Source: Liquidambar formosana
Taxonomy: Eukaryota; Streptophyta; Magnoliopsida; Saxifragales; Altingiaceae
Assembly (NCBI GenBank): GCA_039720395.1
Contig: CM077833.1
Span: forward strand, 21,587,771-21,651,770
Length of the DNA stretch: 64,000 bases
Reading direction: 5' to 3'
A program made the translations under genes and the position numbers. A model generated the notes under the pieces. The model worked only from the letters and a program-made list of their open reading frames with translations, made no database searches and had not been told where the DNA came from. Each line of letters starts with the position of its first letter. Positions within the stretch are counted from its first letter, which is position 1. Shown in pieces: positions 23,501 through 37,000 of this stretch.

Positions 23501-25459
23501 TTTATTTCTTTCGGCCTCTTAGCTAGGCTGTATCAAACTCCATACTGTCGGTCCCTTCTTAATTACGAGATTTAGAAAATCTTATATTGGAAGGATTAAT
23601 TAAGATGATGTGTTGATATAATATATTGAGGGTTATATTACGTGCATTAATTTAATGTATTTTATAATTCACTAATTTAGAAAATACAATTCTTAATTTA
23701 AAAACTGATAATAAACTATAACAACATTTATTTCTTTGATCATTATCTTTAAAGCATACTACGTTACACGAAGAGCTAACTGCCATGGAAACAGCATGTA
23801 TGAATAATATTTAATTAAGGTGGGCCTGAGATGGTAATAGTTTGACCAAGAATGAGGTACCCATGTTCTCCTCCTAAGATACTTGCCATGTGGGAGCCCT
23901 AACAACCGTACGTCTAGTTTTCGCGACTAAAATGGTTCAAGGTAGAGGGTGAAAAGTATCAAATTTCATTTTTTTTTCTAAGTGTCCCAATTTGACCATC
24001 ACTCTATTATAATTTAGGGAATGATAGTGTTCAAGTTCATGAGGACTTGAGCGCATGCAAATTCTTTTCCTATTTTATTTATTTATTATTTATTTTTCCG
24101 CTGGGGCTTGACCATGTTTAATTGCTAGTCAATAACTGCTGCAAAAGCAATGCACAAAATTCAAATCACGTGTCAACCCGCATGTAGCCTAGCGTCACCT
24201 CTCCTCATCCGAAGGAAGTTAGATACACGAAGAAAAATTAAATTGAATTAAATTAAATTAAACTAGTAATTAAGCACACGCAATGCGTTTGCAATATATT
24301 TTTTTTCAAGTTTCCACACCATCAATGGAACTGTTATGTCAGTTTCAAAGTTTTTTAAGCCGTATGTGTGTGAGAGAGAATTAAGGGAAAGCAGGTTGTG
24401 GTGGGTTCTTTAAAATTGGTAAAATTACTAAATCTTCTTTTAACCTTATTAACTTATAAGGGTGTTTTAGTATTTTCAAGTGCAATCCAATTACAAAAGG
24501 AATTGGCTTCATATAGTAGTATAGATAATAGATTAAGCAAGGTATACATTTTGGGCTTAGTAATCTAGACAATTCGCCTTCTAAGGCCCATTGGGCCTAG
24601 TTGTCTACACCGATTTATGGTTCCAAATCAAAGTCCACGAACAAGTTTTGAAGCTAATCATGAAGATGGAGTAGCAGGTGTGGTGGTGGACCCATAAAAT
24701 GTAAAGAGAAAAAGTATAGCATATGAGATTAATTGTAACGAATAACATAAATTGAAAATTGAAAATAGTCAAATAAATAGATGGAATATGAGAAAACTAG
24801 TAACAAATGACAGTAAAAATTTAATTGCAAAATTAATGTTAGAGAAAAGAAAAATCTAAAATGAATTGTGCTCAAATTAAGTACTTCTTTTAATGGTAGC
24901 CATTCTTTTGCCCTTTTATTTGTCCATGTAAAATGATCGATTAATCCACATTCATAAATGAAGCCACCTGTGTTGTGCACAATGAGTTTCACTATGCACA
25001 GAACAGTAGCAGCCACGGTCCTTCAAAAGCCTCGCTAGTTTGGACCAGCGACTTCCACAGTTGGGTATTGGAGATTGCTGGTTTGGCGAAGCATAGACAC
25101 AAAGTCGTTGGCCATGGCCTCCTTTTTTGGGCCTGCTGAGAACACCAAGGCCGAAATATGATGTGCATTTGCAGCTGATATTTCTGAATCCACGCCTATT
25201 TTTCCAACACAAACATAGGCCTCTGTCTTGTTCACAGCAGGAATGATCTCTGAATTCGTACAGCCCAAAGAGCTAGAAGCGGGTAAAGCTGAAGAATTAC
25301 AGGGCAGAGAGAGGGCTAGGCTGGAACAATATTGTTTTGCTGCAAATGTGTATATGCCTAGCAGGGCCTAGGAGCAACTAACTCGGCTCTTATCACTTTT
25401 GCTTGCTTTCACTAACTCCCTGTTAAGGACACCCATTCATAAAAGTATCTCCTTGTCTT
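19526..25459. other. Long intergenic region, no convincing gene
   Basis: The sequence is mostly AT-rich. A more GC-rich patch at about 23330-23540 has no usable reading frame. On the minus strand, about 25035-25330 is open for roughly 100 codons (including A-A-N-A-H-H-I-S-A-L-V-F-S-A-G), but it has no ATG where the frame appears to begin and I do not recognise it. Short homopolymer and (AAAT)n runs are present (for example about 20491-20520). I see no tRNA, rRNA or transposase. Confidence 0.5.
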
Positions 25460-25970
25460 ATGCCGCCCAAGTTGCATTACAAGAAGATTAATGGGTAAGA
25501 AATTTCATATTTAATCATCCAGAATGAAAAAAAGTGTGGTGAGCTATTGACAAAAAGTTTGCTGTTGAAATCAGGAGGCTGTGAACCCTTCATTCTTGCA
25601 TTTCCTCAATTTTACTCAAAAGCTTCATGGGACCCTTTTTAGTCGGTTGTTAATATTTTATCTTAATTCTATAAATTAAATATATTATTATTATTATTAT
25701 TATGGTAATGCCGCCCAAGTTGCATTACAAGAAGATTAATAGGGTAAGAAATTTCTTATTTAATCATCCAGAATGAAAATAGGGTGGTGAGCTATTGACA
25801 AAAAGTTGGCTGTTGAAATCAAGAGGCTGCGAACCCTTCATTCATGCATTTCCCCTTCATTCATGCATTTCCTCAATTTTACTCAAAAGCTTCATGGGAC
25901 CCTTTTTGGTCGGTTGTTAACATTTTATCTTAATTCTATAAATTAAATATATTATTATTATTATTATTAT
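25460..25970. repeat. Tandem duplication, two units of about 250 bp
   Basis: Unit 1 (about 25460-25703) and unit 2 (about 25708-25970) both begin ATGCCGCCCAAGTTGCATTA and both end in TTAAATATATTATTATTATT. They differ by scattered substitutions. Unit 2 also contains a short internal duplication of CCCTTCATTCATGCATTTCC. The ATT trinucleotide runs at the unit ends probably promoted the slippage or unequal exchange. Confidence 0.85.
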
Positions 25971-26964
25971 TGGTGTGGCTGGTCTTCAAACTTTTAGTCT
26001 TATTAATTCCTATAGGTAAGGCTATATTGTCCACTATGCATTCAGTTAATTTTAAAGATTAACTTGATTGGTGGTTGGCTCATAGAGAAAATGAAAAGTT
26101 AAGCTCAAGACTTTTTGCTTCTTGAGGCATGACTTTTAGGAACCATCGGTCCACCTTTTGAAGTTAATTTAAATAAAAATTAATTATTAATTGACTATAA
26201 TATTTTACAAAAATTCTTGATAATAACATCAACAAACTAAAGAGCATAAAAAGGAGTAATAAATTCTAAAAACTTAAACATTCATTGATAAATATTTATT
26301 ACAAGTTTACAACAATCAAGGCCTTTACAATTTTTAGTTTACTAGATATAACACACATGAGTTCTTAAAAACTTTCATTTGTTACCAAATGAAATTAATT
26401 TTTAGTTTACTCTTGTCAATCAACGCACGTGTACCAACTACTTTTTTTTATAATCAAAATTATCAACAAAAGATTAAAAACTCTTCAAATATACATTCAG
26501 AATTTTTTTTTCCTTCCTAAAACAGAATATTTAAAGAGTTTATATTCATATATATTATCATGCAACTTGATAGTTGCTATAGGAAAAAGAATTTGAGTAA
26601 TAATCTAACTTTAATTTGTTAAGAGTTTTGAGTTAAAATCTAACTTTCATTTATTACCAAATGATAAGAATGTTTAGTTTCAATTAAAGGAATGGTAGAT
26701 ATGTATTTTTTATATATAAAAAATAAGGGTATATTGGTCTTTCAAAAGTTTTTCTGAGATTCAGCCTTTTATAGTTAGTACAGATATAGATGGATAGATA
26801 TAGATATAGATATAAGATATGAGAGAAAAAAAAGAAAAAAAAAGTTAGGGTCGCTCACCCCCGAGGGGGCGACGCCTCCATCCGACCATGGGCCTATGAC
26901 AAAGTACATCTCTCCAACCAACAGTTGGGCTTCCTTTCTTTGTATATGCTTGTAGTAGTTTATT

Positions 26965-27363
26965 GGGAACGGTTATTGCAACCCCCCATTTTCATCACCC
27001 CACCCTTTTCTTTTAGTTTTTAAGATTTCATGAAAAATATGAAAGGTTTTTACAAAAACCAGTTGCTTGGTCCTCTAGAAAACATCATTTTGAACAACTT
27101 TGTAGAATAAAGTTTTTCCAAAATCCATCGTTTAGGTAGATTTTTGGGCAGAGAATGAAATAAAGGCTACAATATGGCTAAAAAGTATATTTAAACTGAT
27201 AGATTTAGGAAAAACTTTCTTCTACTAAGTTGTTCAAAATGATGTTTTCTAGTGGACATTACAACCAGTTTTCATAAAAACTTTTATATTTCGCATAAAA
27301 CCTTAAAAACCTAAGGGATAGGGGGTGGGGTGATAAAAATGGGGGGTTGCAATAGCTATTCCC
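26965..27363. mobile_element. Mutator-like foldback MITE, copy with perfect 9-bp TSD
   Basis: A 399-bp palindrome with ends GGGAACGGTTATTGCAACCC and GGGTTGCAATAGCTATTCCC. The exact flanking repeat TAGTTTATT is at 26956-26964 and 27364-27372. The arms carry the shared core (GAAAACATCATTTTGAACAA on the left). Several compensating and non-compensating substitutions separate it from the copies at 3.6 and 11.7 kb. Confidence 0.9.
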
Positions 27364-27472
27364 TAGTTTATTTTAATCGGATCCCAAGAATCTACGTAAA
27401 GCCCTTATGTTTTAACCAGTTCTTATTACATCATGAGATCTTGAATTTGAATTTTACCTACACCGTGGTACA

Positions 27473-28410
27473 CAGAGACGGAACCATAGCCAGGCTTGGG
27501 GTGGCCATGACCCCCCCTCACTTTCACAAAATTGTTTTGGGAAAAGTACTTTAGGTGACTATATTTCATGCTAATACCAAAAAAAGGGCTTGGGGTGGCC
27601 ATGGCCCCCCCCCCCCCCTCACTTTCACAAAATTGTTTTGGGAAAAGTACTTTAGGTGACTATATTTCATGCTAATACCAAAAAAAGGTTTTACCTGTTA
27701 ACTTACTACAAATGGATTATCAACCTACTATGAAATAACTACTAGTTATTTTGTTTTTGGTATTACATTAGGAAGTGGTCACCAAAACGTAATTTACCAG
27801 TTTAGTTCTTTTTGGGTAGCAAGGCACAATGGACCGATGGTCCCTCCCAATCAACACAATGGTTCCTCACATGATCCCTTAAAAGTCAAATAGGCAACTT
27901 ATACCCAATGATAAAAGTTTAGAATTAATATACACAAAAGGTAAAAAGTCCAAAGTAATTAGCTAAAAACAACACATTCTCCTATTGTTTCAGCTTCTTC
28001 TTCTTCTTCTTCTTTTTATTTTTATTTTTTATTTTTTCGATTTATCCTAGATCTCTTTCAAACAAAATCCTTGAGCATACCAAAGAGTGATGGCCGGCGA
28101 AAAACATCTTGTTGGAAAAAGATCACTGCTATACGTCTACATATTAAAGTACACTTTTTGGTTTTTTATCTTTCAGGTTTTTTTTTTTAAAATTTTTTTT
28201 AAACCTTCTTTAGATTTATTGCTATTGTCAACCGTTTTTTTTCTTTTTGGTCATGGTCTTAAAGAAGTATAAGCGAGGTCCAGTCGTTTACCTCTCATTC
28301 AATGTATTAATTTAATCTTGAATCTTAGTATGATTCTCATACTTAGATAGTAAAAAAAAATTTATTCATACTTTGGCCACTCCTGAGATAAAATCCTGGT
28401 TCCATCCCTA
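27473..28410. mobile_element. hAT-like non-autonomous element
   Basis: The left end CAGAGACGGAACCATAGCCA and right end GATAAAATCCTGGTTCCATC, finishing CCTA, form short imperfect inverted repeats. The 8-mers GTGGTACA (27465-27472) and GTGGCACA (28411-28418) match at 7 of 8. Inside, a unit of about 94 bp starting GGCTTGGGGTGGCCATG is duplicated in tandem (27493-27586 and 27587-27687), and the C run grows from 7 to about 14 in the second copy. There is no transposase frame. Confidence 0.65.
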
Positions 28411-28418
28411 GTGGCACA

Positions 28419-31400
28419 ATTGAGGTCAATTTTATGGAACATGGTGCATTTGATTTGCATGAATGGAATGAAATGGGATTGGGTATGAAAAGAATGATCA
28501 TTCTCATTGACTTGATGGTTGTGATAGGAAAGAATGCCCAAAAAAGGAATAACCATTCTATTTCACTATTTGCAGGTATGTATGTTCTCTTAAAAGGATG
28601 GAATGAAATGAACTTTAAATATTGATTCCATCAAGAATGGGAATGGCCAATGGTCTATGTGAAGGGTAGAATGCATAATCCATTAGATAAGGACTACAAG
28701 AGTATATATATGGTGCCTCACATGAGTTATTAGGGGAATAGTTTATGCGGAAATTCTATTAGGTAGTGTGGAGCCTAATTACATTGCACATGCATTGCCC
28801 GTATTTCTATGGATCCAACTCCGTTAAATGATTAATTTAGGTTGAAATTAATCTTGTATATTCTTTTTTGAGGAACATAATAAAAGTTGAAACAATTCTG
28901 TGGACGTAAGCAAAGTTTTGCCAAACCACATAGAGTTGTGTTTCTTAAATGTAATTGATTTTGCATTTCTATGTTTTATTATTGTATCTCGTGTTTTTTG
29001 GGTTTGGAAAAATTTCTAACTTCGATGAGAGTAACGCTGAGAAACCCAGAATCATTAATAATAATAATAAATTAATTATGTCCAACTTAAATAATTTGTG
29101 TAAAGAGGAAAAATGGGTGCATATATGGAAGGAAACGCCGAGAAGACTGAGAATGTCTTGTGGACGTTTTATCCCAACGTGAAGCAAAACCAATAAAAGA
29201 GACCCACTTAATATAATTTCCAATGCTTGATACCCAAGCTTGGGGTGGCTTTGGATCGCGTGATCACATGTTCCCACTTTACGTAAAATGCCCCTCCAGC
29301 ACTTTCCGCACCCTAGTACGTATCACTTTTCCACCTCTCTTTTGAGCCTTGCATCCCAAGCCTAACCACAGGCCACAGTACTCTTCTATCCCTTTCTCTG
29401 CTGAGCCTTGCATCCCAAGCCTGCCCATTGGCCATACTGCCACTCTCTCTATCTCTATCTCTTTTCCGATCCTTTTTAGGATACCGACGTAGAGAAGAAG
29501 CTGCTTGATCAAGAATTTTTGAGCTTGACATGGAAGGAAAATAGACTCCCTTTATTAGCAAATTTTTAATGTGTATTTCTATTTGTCTAGCTTGCCGACT
29601 AGCCATGAAATTTACGTGCGATGGACCAAGCCGGCATTCAATATTATGTTTTGATATGCTGGCTTGATGTTTTCCAAAAGGCTGTTCTACTTAGACTGCT
29701 AGCCAACAAAAATACTAGTCCGACCCACCCACTGGTCTGCTTTTAATAATATCCCTTTTTGTGTGAAATATGCAACCTAATAAAAACATTGGTTTCATGC
29801 ACTCACCATAGTCCTATAACCCCACCATTAATAATCAACCCGCTGGCAATATATATGGCAATATATATGATTAGGCACTTGTCTTTCTTTCTTTATTTTC
29901 ATTTTTTGGGTATAATTTTTGAAGCATTATTATTCCACTTGCTCAACCGTAAAAGTAGCGTAAATGACAAAGGATCACACGTGTAGATCAAAAACCATAG
30001 ATATCGAGTTCGAGTTTTATTCTTTTGTCAGATATATGGGTTGCGGGTGATTTGTGTATCACCGAGATTAGCCGGGGCCTTAGTAACTTAATTAGGATAC
30101 CTTAGCCTCGTTGAAAAAAAAAGAGGGAGGGGGGGGGGGGGGTGGGGAATGGTGTTGTCCCATGCTCTCCCATGCATTTAGCAATTGAATGGGCTATTTC
30201 ATATTACTCAATTTCTCTACAATTTAAGCAGTCACCAACTAGCTGCAGCTTGCGAAACACAGGCCTTAAGGAAAGGTTTATTCATTCAGGAGATATGTAT
30301 AGGTCCCATTTGGCGGTGGCAATTTGAGTGAGCCGGATGGTTATAATGAAGATTTGTCATTGTATTAAATATTAAGACTGGTCGTTTTTGGATAAAATAC
30401 GTCACGTTAAGCAACGTCTTGATTTAGTCAGTGTCATGCTGTCATGTGCTTCTTTTATCTAATTGGCACGACGGTGAAAGTGTTTATGATTAATCTAAAG
30501 AACAATCTTCACTTGGAATGTGATGCTAACTTCACTTTTTGCTGATTTATTCAAACTCGTTTCATCATATAATATTATAATAATAGGGAGAATTACATAT
30601 TGCTCTAGTTAGGGGCAAATAATTACAATTAGATGTTATTTGTATTGATGTGTATTATTTACTTGTAGTCGAACCAATCTGTAATTCCCCCCTATGTAAT
30701 ATGTATGCACTTTTTGTCCCTCAGGAGCTGAGGAAAAAAAAATATGGAGAATTACAGATAGGTTCGGCTACGGCAAACAATTATAGTTTAATAAATTTTT
30801 TATTACTAACTTAAGAGTAAATAACTACTAACTTAACTAAGAATGACTATTAACAATTGAACTGTAATTGTTTACCCTAGTCAGACCTAACAGTACACTT
30901 AACTGGATGACGTATCCTGAATTGGATGAAAGAGAAATTATACAAGCACACACTACAGAATCTTATGGTGTTGCACATTGCATTGTAAAGACTTGGTTAG
31001 TAAAATGCGGGATAAGAAAATATAGGACCGTCTATGTGCAGATATAATTTGTCTTTATTGAAATTATGTATTAAAAAAAAAAATCAATGTAACTTTCAGT
31101 ATAAAAGTAAAAACATGAACATGACTACGTACGTACATATGGATATAATATGAATTTTAGTGAAAAGTTCAAGAATTGAACTTAATGAGTCTAAATTAGC
31201 AAGAAATTGACGATGTGGAGATTCCAGTTACGACTACCAAATTTAAATGTTATCTCATTCAACTAAGATCGGCCTAAAGGTGATCTCTGATCACTTTGCC
31301 ATTTGGTACGCCAAGTCGGGATCCCTCTAGCTTGCCCAAAGTTGACATATAAATACAAAATATATACACGAAAAAAGAAAAAAAAAACACACACACACAC

Positions 31401-33504
31401 AGAATAAAATGATCTCTCTGCGCAAGTTGTAAACTTTGACTCCTTTTTTGAGCATTTAGCGAGGTCAGAAAACGTGAGGCTCCGGGGATTATTCTATGCT
31501 GCCTTTTGTCTGCTCTTTTTTCCCTTTCTCTTGTCCTCAAAAGAGACTGAGACTATGAGAGAATTCTCTTCTGTCGGGGGGGAAAAAAAACGTGTCACAG
31601 AGGGGCGGCATCATCAGTCATCACCTCCTGTTCCTATCATGACTGCTTTCGATGGATTCACCAACTTGAAATCTCTCCTTCATCATTGGATATTCACGAT
31701 CTGATGACTTGCTTTCAAACTTTCTTTGTGGAAAAGGTTATCTGGGAGACATGTTTCAGGTTACTTTCACAATTTGTACATGAGGCCATGAGGGTGTCCG
31801 GTGAGATTTTTAATTTTTTTTCACCCAAAATGAATTTTTTGAAAAAAAAAAAAAAATCCCAATCCATAAGCTGAGTGTCCACTAATCACAATTATTTGTG
31901 CCATGAAATGCTTTAGACTTCTCAAAAATAAAATAAAATAAAATGAAGAAAGGAAAAAAAAAAAAATTCCTGGACTTGTGGCCCTTTTGGCATTTTATAT
32001 GGTTTGGTAAAACTAACTACAAAATCACTCTAAACTTTTACTATGATAAACGGCAAAATATAGTGTCAATGATCTTTGGGGGTTAATGGCATGTCCCATC
32101 CTAATAAAAATATAGGGTTTGTAGAAGTTTTGAATTCCACTCTGTATAAGTGTGTATATTTTCCTATCATTTGGTCGAAAATGTAAAAAGAAAACAAAAC
32201 AGAGTTCCAAGGGATACAGAGGATCGCCAAGTCAAAAAAGTGATGCAATGGGTAAAGTTATACAGTACCATCATGTTCCCCACTACCTATCATACGAAAC
32301 CATTAAACGGGAAAGGTTATTCAAATCTAATGAATGCTTCAAATTGTCGTGAAGACGGCTTCACTGATATATCAGCAATGTAACGTTTCCCATACATTAT
32401 AGCAGGCTTGTTCAAAACTATGGGGAATCTGTTTTTGAATTGCGAGCCGGCACCGACTAACAGTAACTATGTATAAAGTCAGAGACAGAGAGACTCCTAC
32501 TCACTTCGCACTAGCGGACCCTAATGTTAAAGTTTTTCGTGAGAGACCCTACTAACTCGCACCAAACCAAAAATATTGCCCATATGCCTTCCTCACAAAA
32601 CGACAACACATAACTGCTACCAAATTAAATAAGAAAGGGAGGTTGGAGGCATGGGTGAGGAAATGTGGAAGAAACTGGTCCAAAAAGGCATTGGGGTCTA
32701 GGCCAAACAGTCCTTCGTTGCCGTCTCATTTTAATTTTTCCACTAGTAATATGGCAAACCGTTGTATTGCAATAAGCATTGGTCATAATCACCAAAAAAA
32801 GAGAGGAATAAAAGGCATGGGTTAACTTATGTGCTTTTAACATTGGTTCTGGAAATTTCATAATGTTGTAACTTTTCTTTTTTAGGTGGAGAAGCACTGT
32901 ATGACCGATTATGGCTCCGCCAATTAGGCAAAGCAGACTGTAGACAGCTCTGGGCTATAGTGACCGGACCATGAATTATGCAGAGACGCGTATTATTTCA
33001 AGTGAATTGGCTCTTCTTCATAGAAGTGAAAACAAAAAAAATGGAAAAAAGATGGGTGAAGAAGGGGAAAAGATAACTTGTGATTTTGTTCAGGACGGAA
33101 ATATTCTATCCATCCTGTGGGCTATGCCCCACCCCATCTACCAAAAAAAAACAAAAAAGAAATCTATCCATCCTATAATTAAAATTGAGCAAAGTCCAAT
33201 CTCGATCTCTCTTTATGCCTCTCCTCATAATATTTGAAAAAATTATACCAAGTGCTACTTTAAATATACTTCCGTAACTTCTCCTTATCCTCAAGATATC
33301 TGCCCCACATTCCTCTCTACTTTAACACTTTCAATGTGACATTCCCAAACGCGTCGCTCGAGTATTTTTTTTATTTTTATTATAATAATATCAATACATA
33401 ACGTAAATTAGTCCATGTGTCTTTTGAAAGGATAATCTCTTTGGAATATTATATATAATAGTATAATTTATTTAAGTATTTTTGCTTTATATCCCTTTTT
33501 ACTA
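28419..33504. other. Intergenic region with repeats, no supportable gene
   Basis: About 28430-28650 is rich in GAATGGAATGA-like sequence, resembling the MITE at 49226-49552, but I could not place its ends. A segment beginning GAGCCTTGCATCCCAAGCCT is repeated near 29345 and 29403. A poly-G run lies at about 30128-30141, and short purine/pyrimidine runs occur throughout. Two worn copies of the short MITE family described at 33505-33654 lie at about 30586-30692 and 30745-30895. I see no gene. Confidence 0.5.
29949..30122 (+). mobile_element. Au-like SINE
   Basis: The segment carries a B-box-like GAGTTCGAGTTTTA near 30006. The SINE body follows (GCGGGTGATTTGTGTATCAC, CGAGATTAGCCGGGGCC, GGATACCTTAGCCTCG), then an A-rich tail at 30114-30122. 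The CACCGAGATTAG(T/C)CGGGGC stretch is characteristic of the angiosperm Au family of SINEs. The 5' boundary is approximate and no clear target duplication is visible because a G-rich run follows the tail. Confidence 0.55.
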
Positions 33505-33654
33505 GGGGGAATTTTATATTGGTCGGGTTATGGGAAAATAATTACATTTATTACAACTTACTACTAACTTTCTAGTAAATGACTACTAACCTAATTGGGA
33601 ATGACTACTAACTGTAATTATTTACTCGCAGCTCAACCAATCTGTAATTCCCCC
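33505..33654. mobile_element. Short MITE with perfect 9-bp TSD
   Basis: This 150-bp element runs from GGGGGAATTTTATATTGGTC to ACCAATCTGTAATTCCCCC (inverted ends) and is flanked by the exact repeat TTTTTACTA (33496-33504 and 33655-33663). The interior repeats ACTACTAAC-type motifs. Related copies lie at about 30586-30692, 30745-30895 and 41605-41752. The 9-bp duplication points to a MULE-type origin, as for the larger foldback elements, although the ends differ. Confidence 0.75.
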
Positions 33655-34019
33655 TTTTTACTACTGTTTTCTAATTCTCTCTCTGTATTTTCAAAACCAA
33701 AAAGAAATAGAGCTAGTTTCTTGGAAGCCACTCCAGGATGTTGTGAGGTTATAAATATACACCTATTGGTGAGTAGGCCTGTTACATTAAAATCCTTCAT
33801 ATTCAAGCTATCTCTTGATCATTTCCCCCCTGTTATTTATTTTATTTATTTATTAATTCTTTCGTTTATAATTTCGAAAATTGTTAAGCGTTTGGGTTTT
33901 CAAACTTACTTCTTCCAAGTATTCACATTCTTTGAGTTGTATTAAAAAATTTCGTAGGCTTTTAATTCTTTCAGGTGTTTGCAGATTCAATGTTTGGAAA
34001 ACAATTCATTCCCTTCTTT

Positions 34020-34027
34020 TATAAGTA
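34020..34027 (+). promoter_or_regulatory. Putative TATA box of the TTL gene
   Basis: TATAAGTA lies 58 bases before the ATG at 34085, in a pyrimidine-rich context. That distance allows a short leader containing the CA and GA repeats seen at about 34060-34084. Confidence 0.45.
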
Positions 34028-34084
34028 CCTCTTCAAGAGGCATCAGAGAAACTTAGACACACAAACACACACATAGAGAGAGAG

Positions 34085-37000
34085 ATGGCAGAAATAGCCT
34101 ACACAGTGAAGAACGAAATGGGCTGTGGCTTAATGGGAGGAATTTTCCATAGCCGGAGCTTCTGGCCCCGAAAAACGTCTGTTCGTTCCCTAGCCACAAA
34201 CGGCAGCAACAATTCATACAAGGTTCCAAGCACCCATAATTCCAAAAAACTGCAAGGTGGCTCCGGTCAGACCTCCTTCATAGAGTCATCTCCTTTGGCT
34301 AAACCTCCACCAAAACTGGACGAAAAATCCAATACAAAAACTACATTGGTTTGTCCTAGGCCTTCAGTTTCCCATCACCAAAATCAGAGTTCAAGACCTT
34401 CAGATGCTAGGAGAAGCTCGACGTCATCCTCCAATGGTTCAAGCCTCACAAAGGTGTCACAAATCCAGGATTTAGCCGACCTGAATCGGCTAAGGAGGGA
34501 GGTCAGCGGCATCTCCACCGAGCTAAGTGGGATAATCAATGATCGCCAACAATCCAGTGGAAGTAAAGCTCTTGTCCGCGCTACTTCAGGCAATGTAATG
34601 CTTTTAAGCCATTTGGGTAATTTGAGGCAGCCAGGGGCAGGGAATTGTAGGCGTGGTCAAGAGACAAATAGCTCCATTCCTAACCCCCAAATCGGCAACC
34701 TTAGACATGGTGGTAATGGAACTATGGGCAATATTGTGAGAAAGACCAGCAATGAGAACCAACGGACAGGAAACTCCTATAGAGGACCGGTGAATAAATT
34801 GGATCCTGAGGTATTGAAGTGTATGGGAAATGAAGAGTATAAGGTGGGCAGATTTGAAGAGGCCTTGGCTTTATATAATCGAGCAATTGCTCTTGATTCG
34901 ACCAAGGCATCGTATTACAGCAACAAGGCCGCCGCTTTGACAGGTTTAGGCCATCTTATTGAGGCAGTTTTCGTGTGCAGAGAAGCTATTCGAATTGAAC
35001 CTTATTATCACAGGGCTCATCACCGTTTAGCGGACACTATATCTCAGGTATTTATCCAATTCAACTGTGAGGACATATTATTATAGTTTGAATTTTACCG
35101 CAGGTTAGAGTTTAATTACATGGTGAGTAGTGTTATATGCACTCATTTTCTATACTAATTCACTTGGTTGAGGATATGGTAGGACTCATTAAAATGAAAA
35201 ATAAAAAACCATCTGACACCATCTCATCTGTCTATGCTTAGTCGGTGCAGATAGTATTTTTCTTAGGGTAGTTGTAAAATTCCAAATTTTCTTTGCCACT
35301 CTTGTGATTTCTACTTAGCTACTTGAAAGAATTGTTCTTTAATTTCTTAAACTATACGAGGATGGTTGCATATGTTATGGGTGTGTAAATTGGAGTTGCT
35401 AATGTGACAATGGTAGAGAGTGATTTTACCAATGAAAATAAAATTAGGGTATTAGTGAGAAGTAATAGTTTGTACTTTGTAGAGAGGAAAGTAAAAGGCG
35501 TGTGGTGATTTGTGTCATACAGATTGGGAGAAGCAGAGAAAGCATTGTCTCACTACAAATATTCATGCCCCAAGGCCGACTCTGAATACATTGCCCAAGC
35601 TCAAGCTCTTCAAACGCACCTCAGTAGGTGCACCGAAGATCAAAAATTAAGAGACTGGAACACTTTGCTAGAGGACACACAGTGCGCAATATCCTCCGGT
35701 GCAGATTCATCCCCTGAGGTCAATTCTCTTTTCCAACCTTTCCCTTTTCGTATTCTTGCCCATGATTTTAATCATAGGAGAATACTTCCTACCATTGTTT
35801 GTTTCATTACTTCTGCACTTAGACATGTAGGTACATGTCTTGAAAACATGTAGGACCCACATTTCAAGGCATATGTATCCATTGTATGTTTTTATATCGG
35901 TAATTACTTTTAATAATGACAGACCGTCATGCTAGCTGGACTCTTTATCTTATCATGCTTACTATATTTTTTCTTCGTTTGTTTGCACAAAGATCTATGC
36001 TTTGCAAGCCGAAGCCTTACTGAAGCTCCACAGACACCAAGAGGCCTATGCTACCTTTCAAAAGGGACCAAATTTTGACATTGATTGCTGTACTCAATTT
36101 TTTGGACCCGCTCGTACCTCATATCTGTTAATGATTCAGACGCAGCTTTACATGGCCATGGGCAGGTTAGTGAAAAAATTCCTAGGCAAACTAAACTTAG
36201 GTCCCATATGAGGCAAATCACTGGCCTCTTAGGACAACCCCTACCAATCATTAGTAATTGGATTTACTAGGGACCAATACATAGTAAATGTCAACATGTT
36301 AATATGCGATTATGTGGGTCGATAGGTTTGAGGATGCTTTAGCCGCGGCGCAGCATGCAGCTCGACTTGATTCGACTAACAAGGATGTGAGTGCAGTATT
36401 GAGGAGGGTTCGAGCAGTGGCATCAGCCCGATTGAGGGGCAACCAGCTCTTCAAGGCATCAAAATTCTCAGAGGCTTGTGGTGCATACGGTGAAGGACTA
36501 GAACACGACCCATACAACTCCCTTTTGCTATGCAACAGAGCAGCATGTCGATCTAAGCTTGGCCAATTCGAGAAAGCCATTGAAGATTGCACTACGGCTT
36601 CTTGATGTACGGCCTTCTTATGGCAAGGCCAGGCTGCGGAGGGCCGATTGTCATGCCAAGGTGACCCATTGTTGCTTGGGGAATAAAGGCTAGGATTGCT
36701 ATTTTAAGCCATGCATATACTTGTTTAATTACATTATCCATTGTTCCATTACTTAATTAGTACTTCTTGTGTTGTTTTGTGATTAGCTGGAAAGGTGGGA
36801 AGCTTCAATTCAAGATTATGAGATGTTGATAAGAGAAACTCCGGGTGATGAGGAGGTGGCTCGGGCCTTGTTCATGTCCCAGGTCCAGCTCAAGAAGCAA
36901 CGTGGTGAAGATACCAAGGGCATGAAGTTTGGTTCAAATCTGTTCTCTGTCTCCAGCAACGAGCGTTTCAGGCACCTAGTGACCTCACCCGGTAGGTGGT

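Noticed and set aside
35048..35086. Continuation of TTL exon 1 into an open tail ending at 35086
   Set aside because: It reads past a standard CAG/GTATTT donor. The conserved protein resumes at 35523 after a good acceptor.
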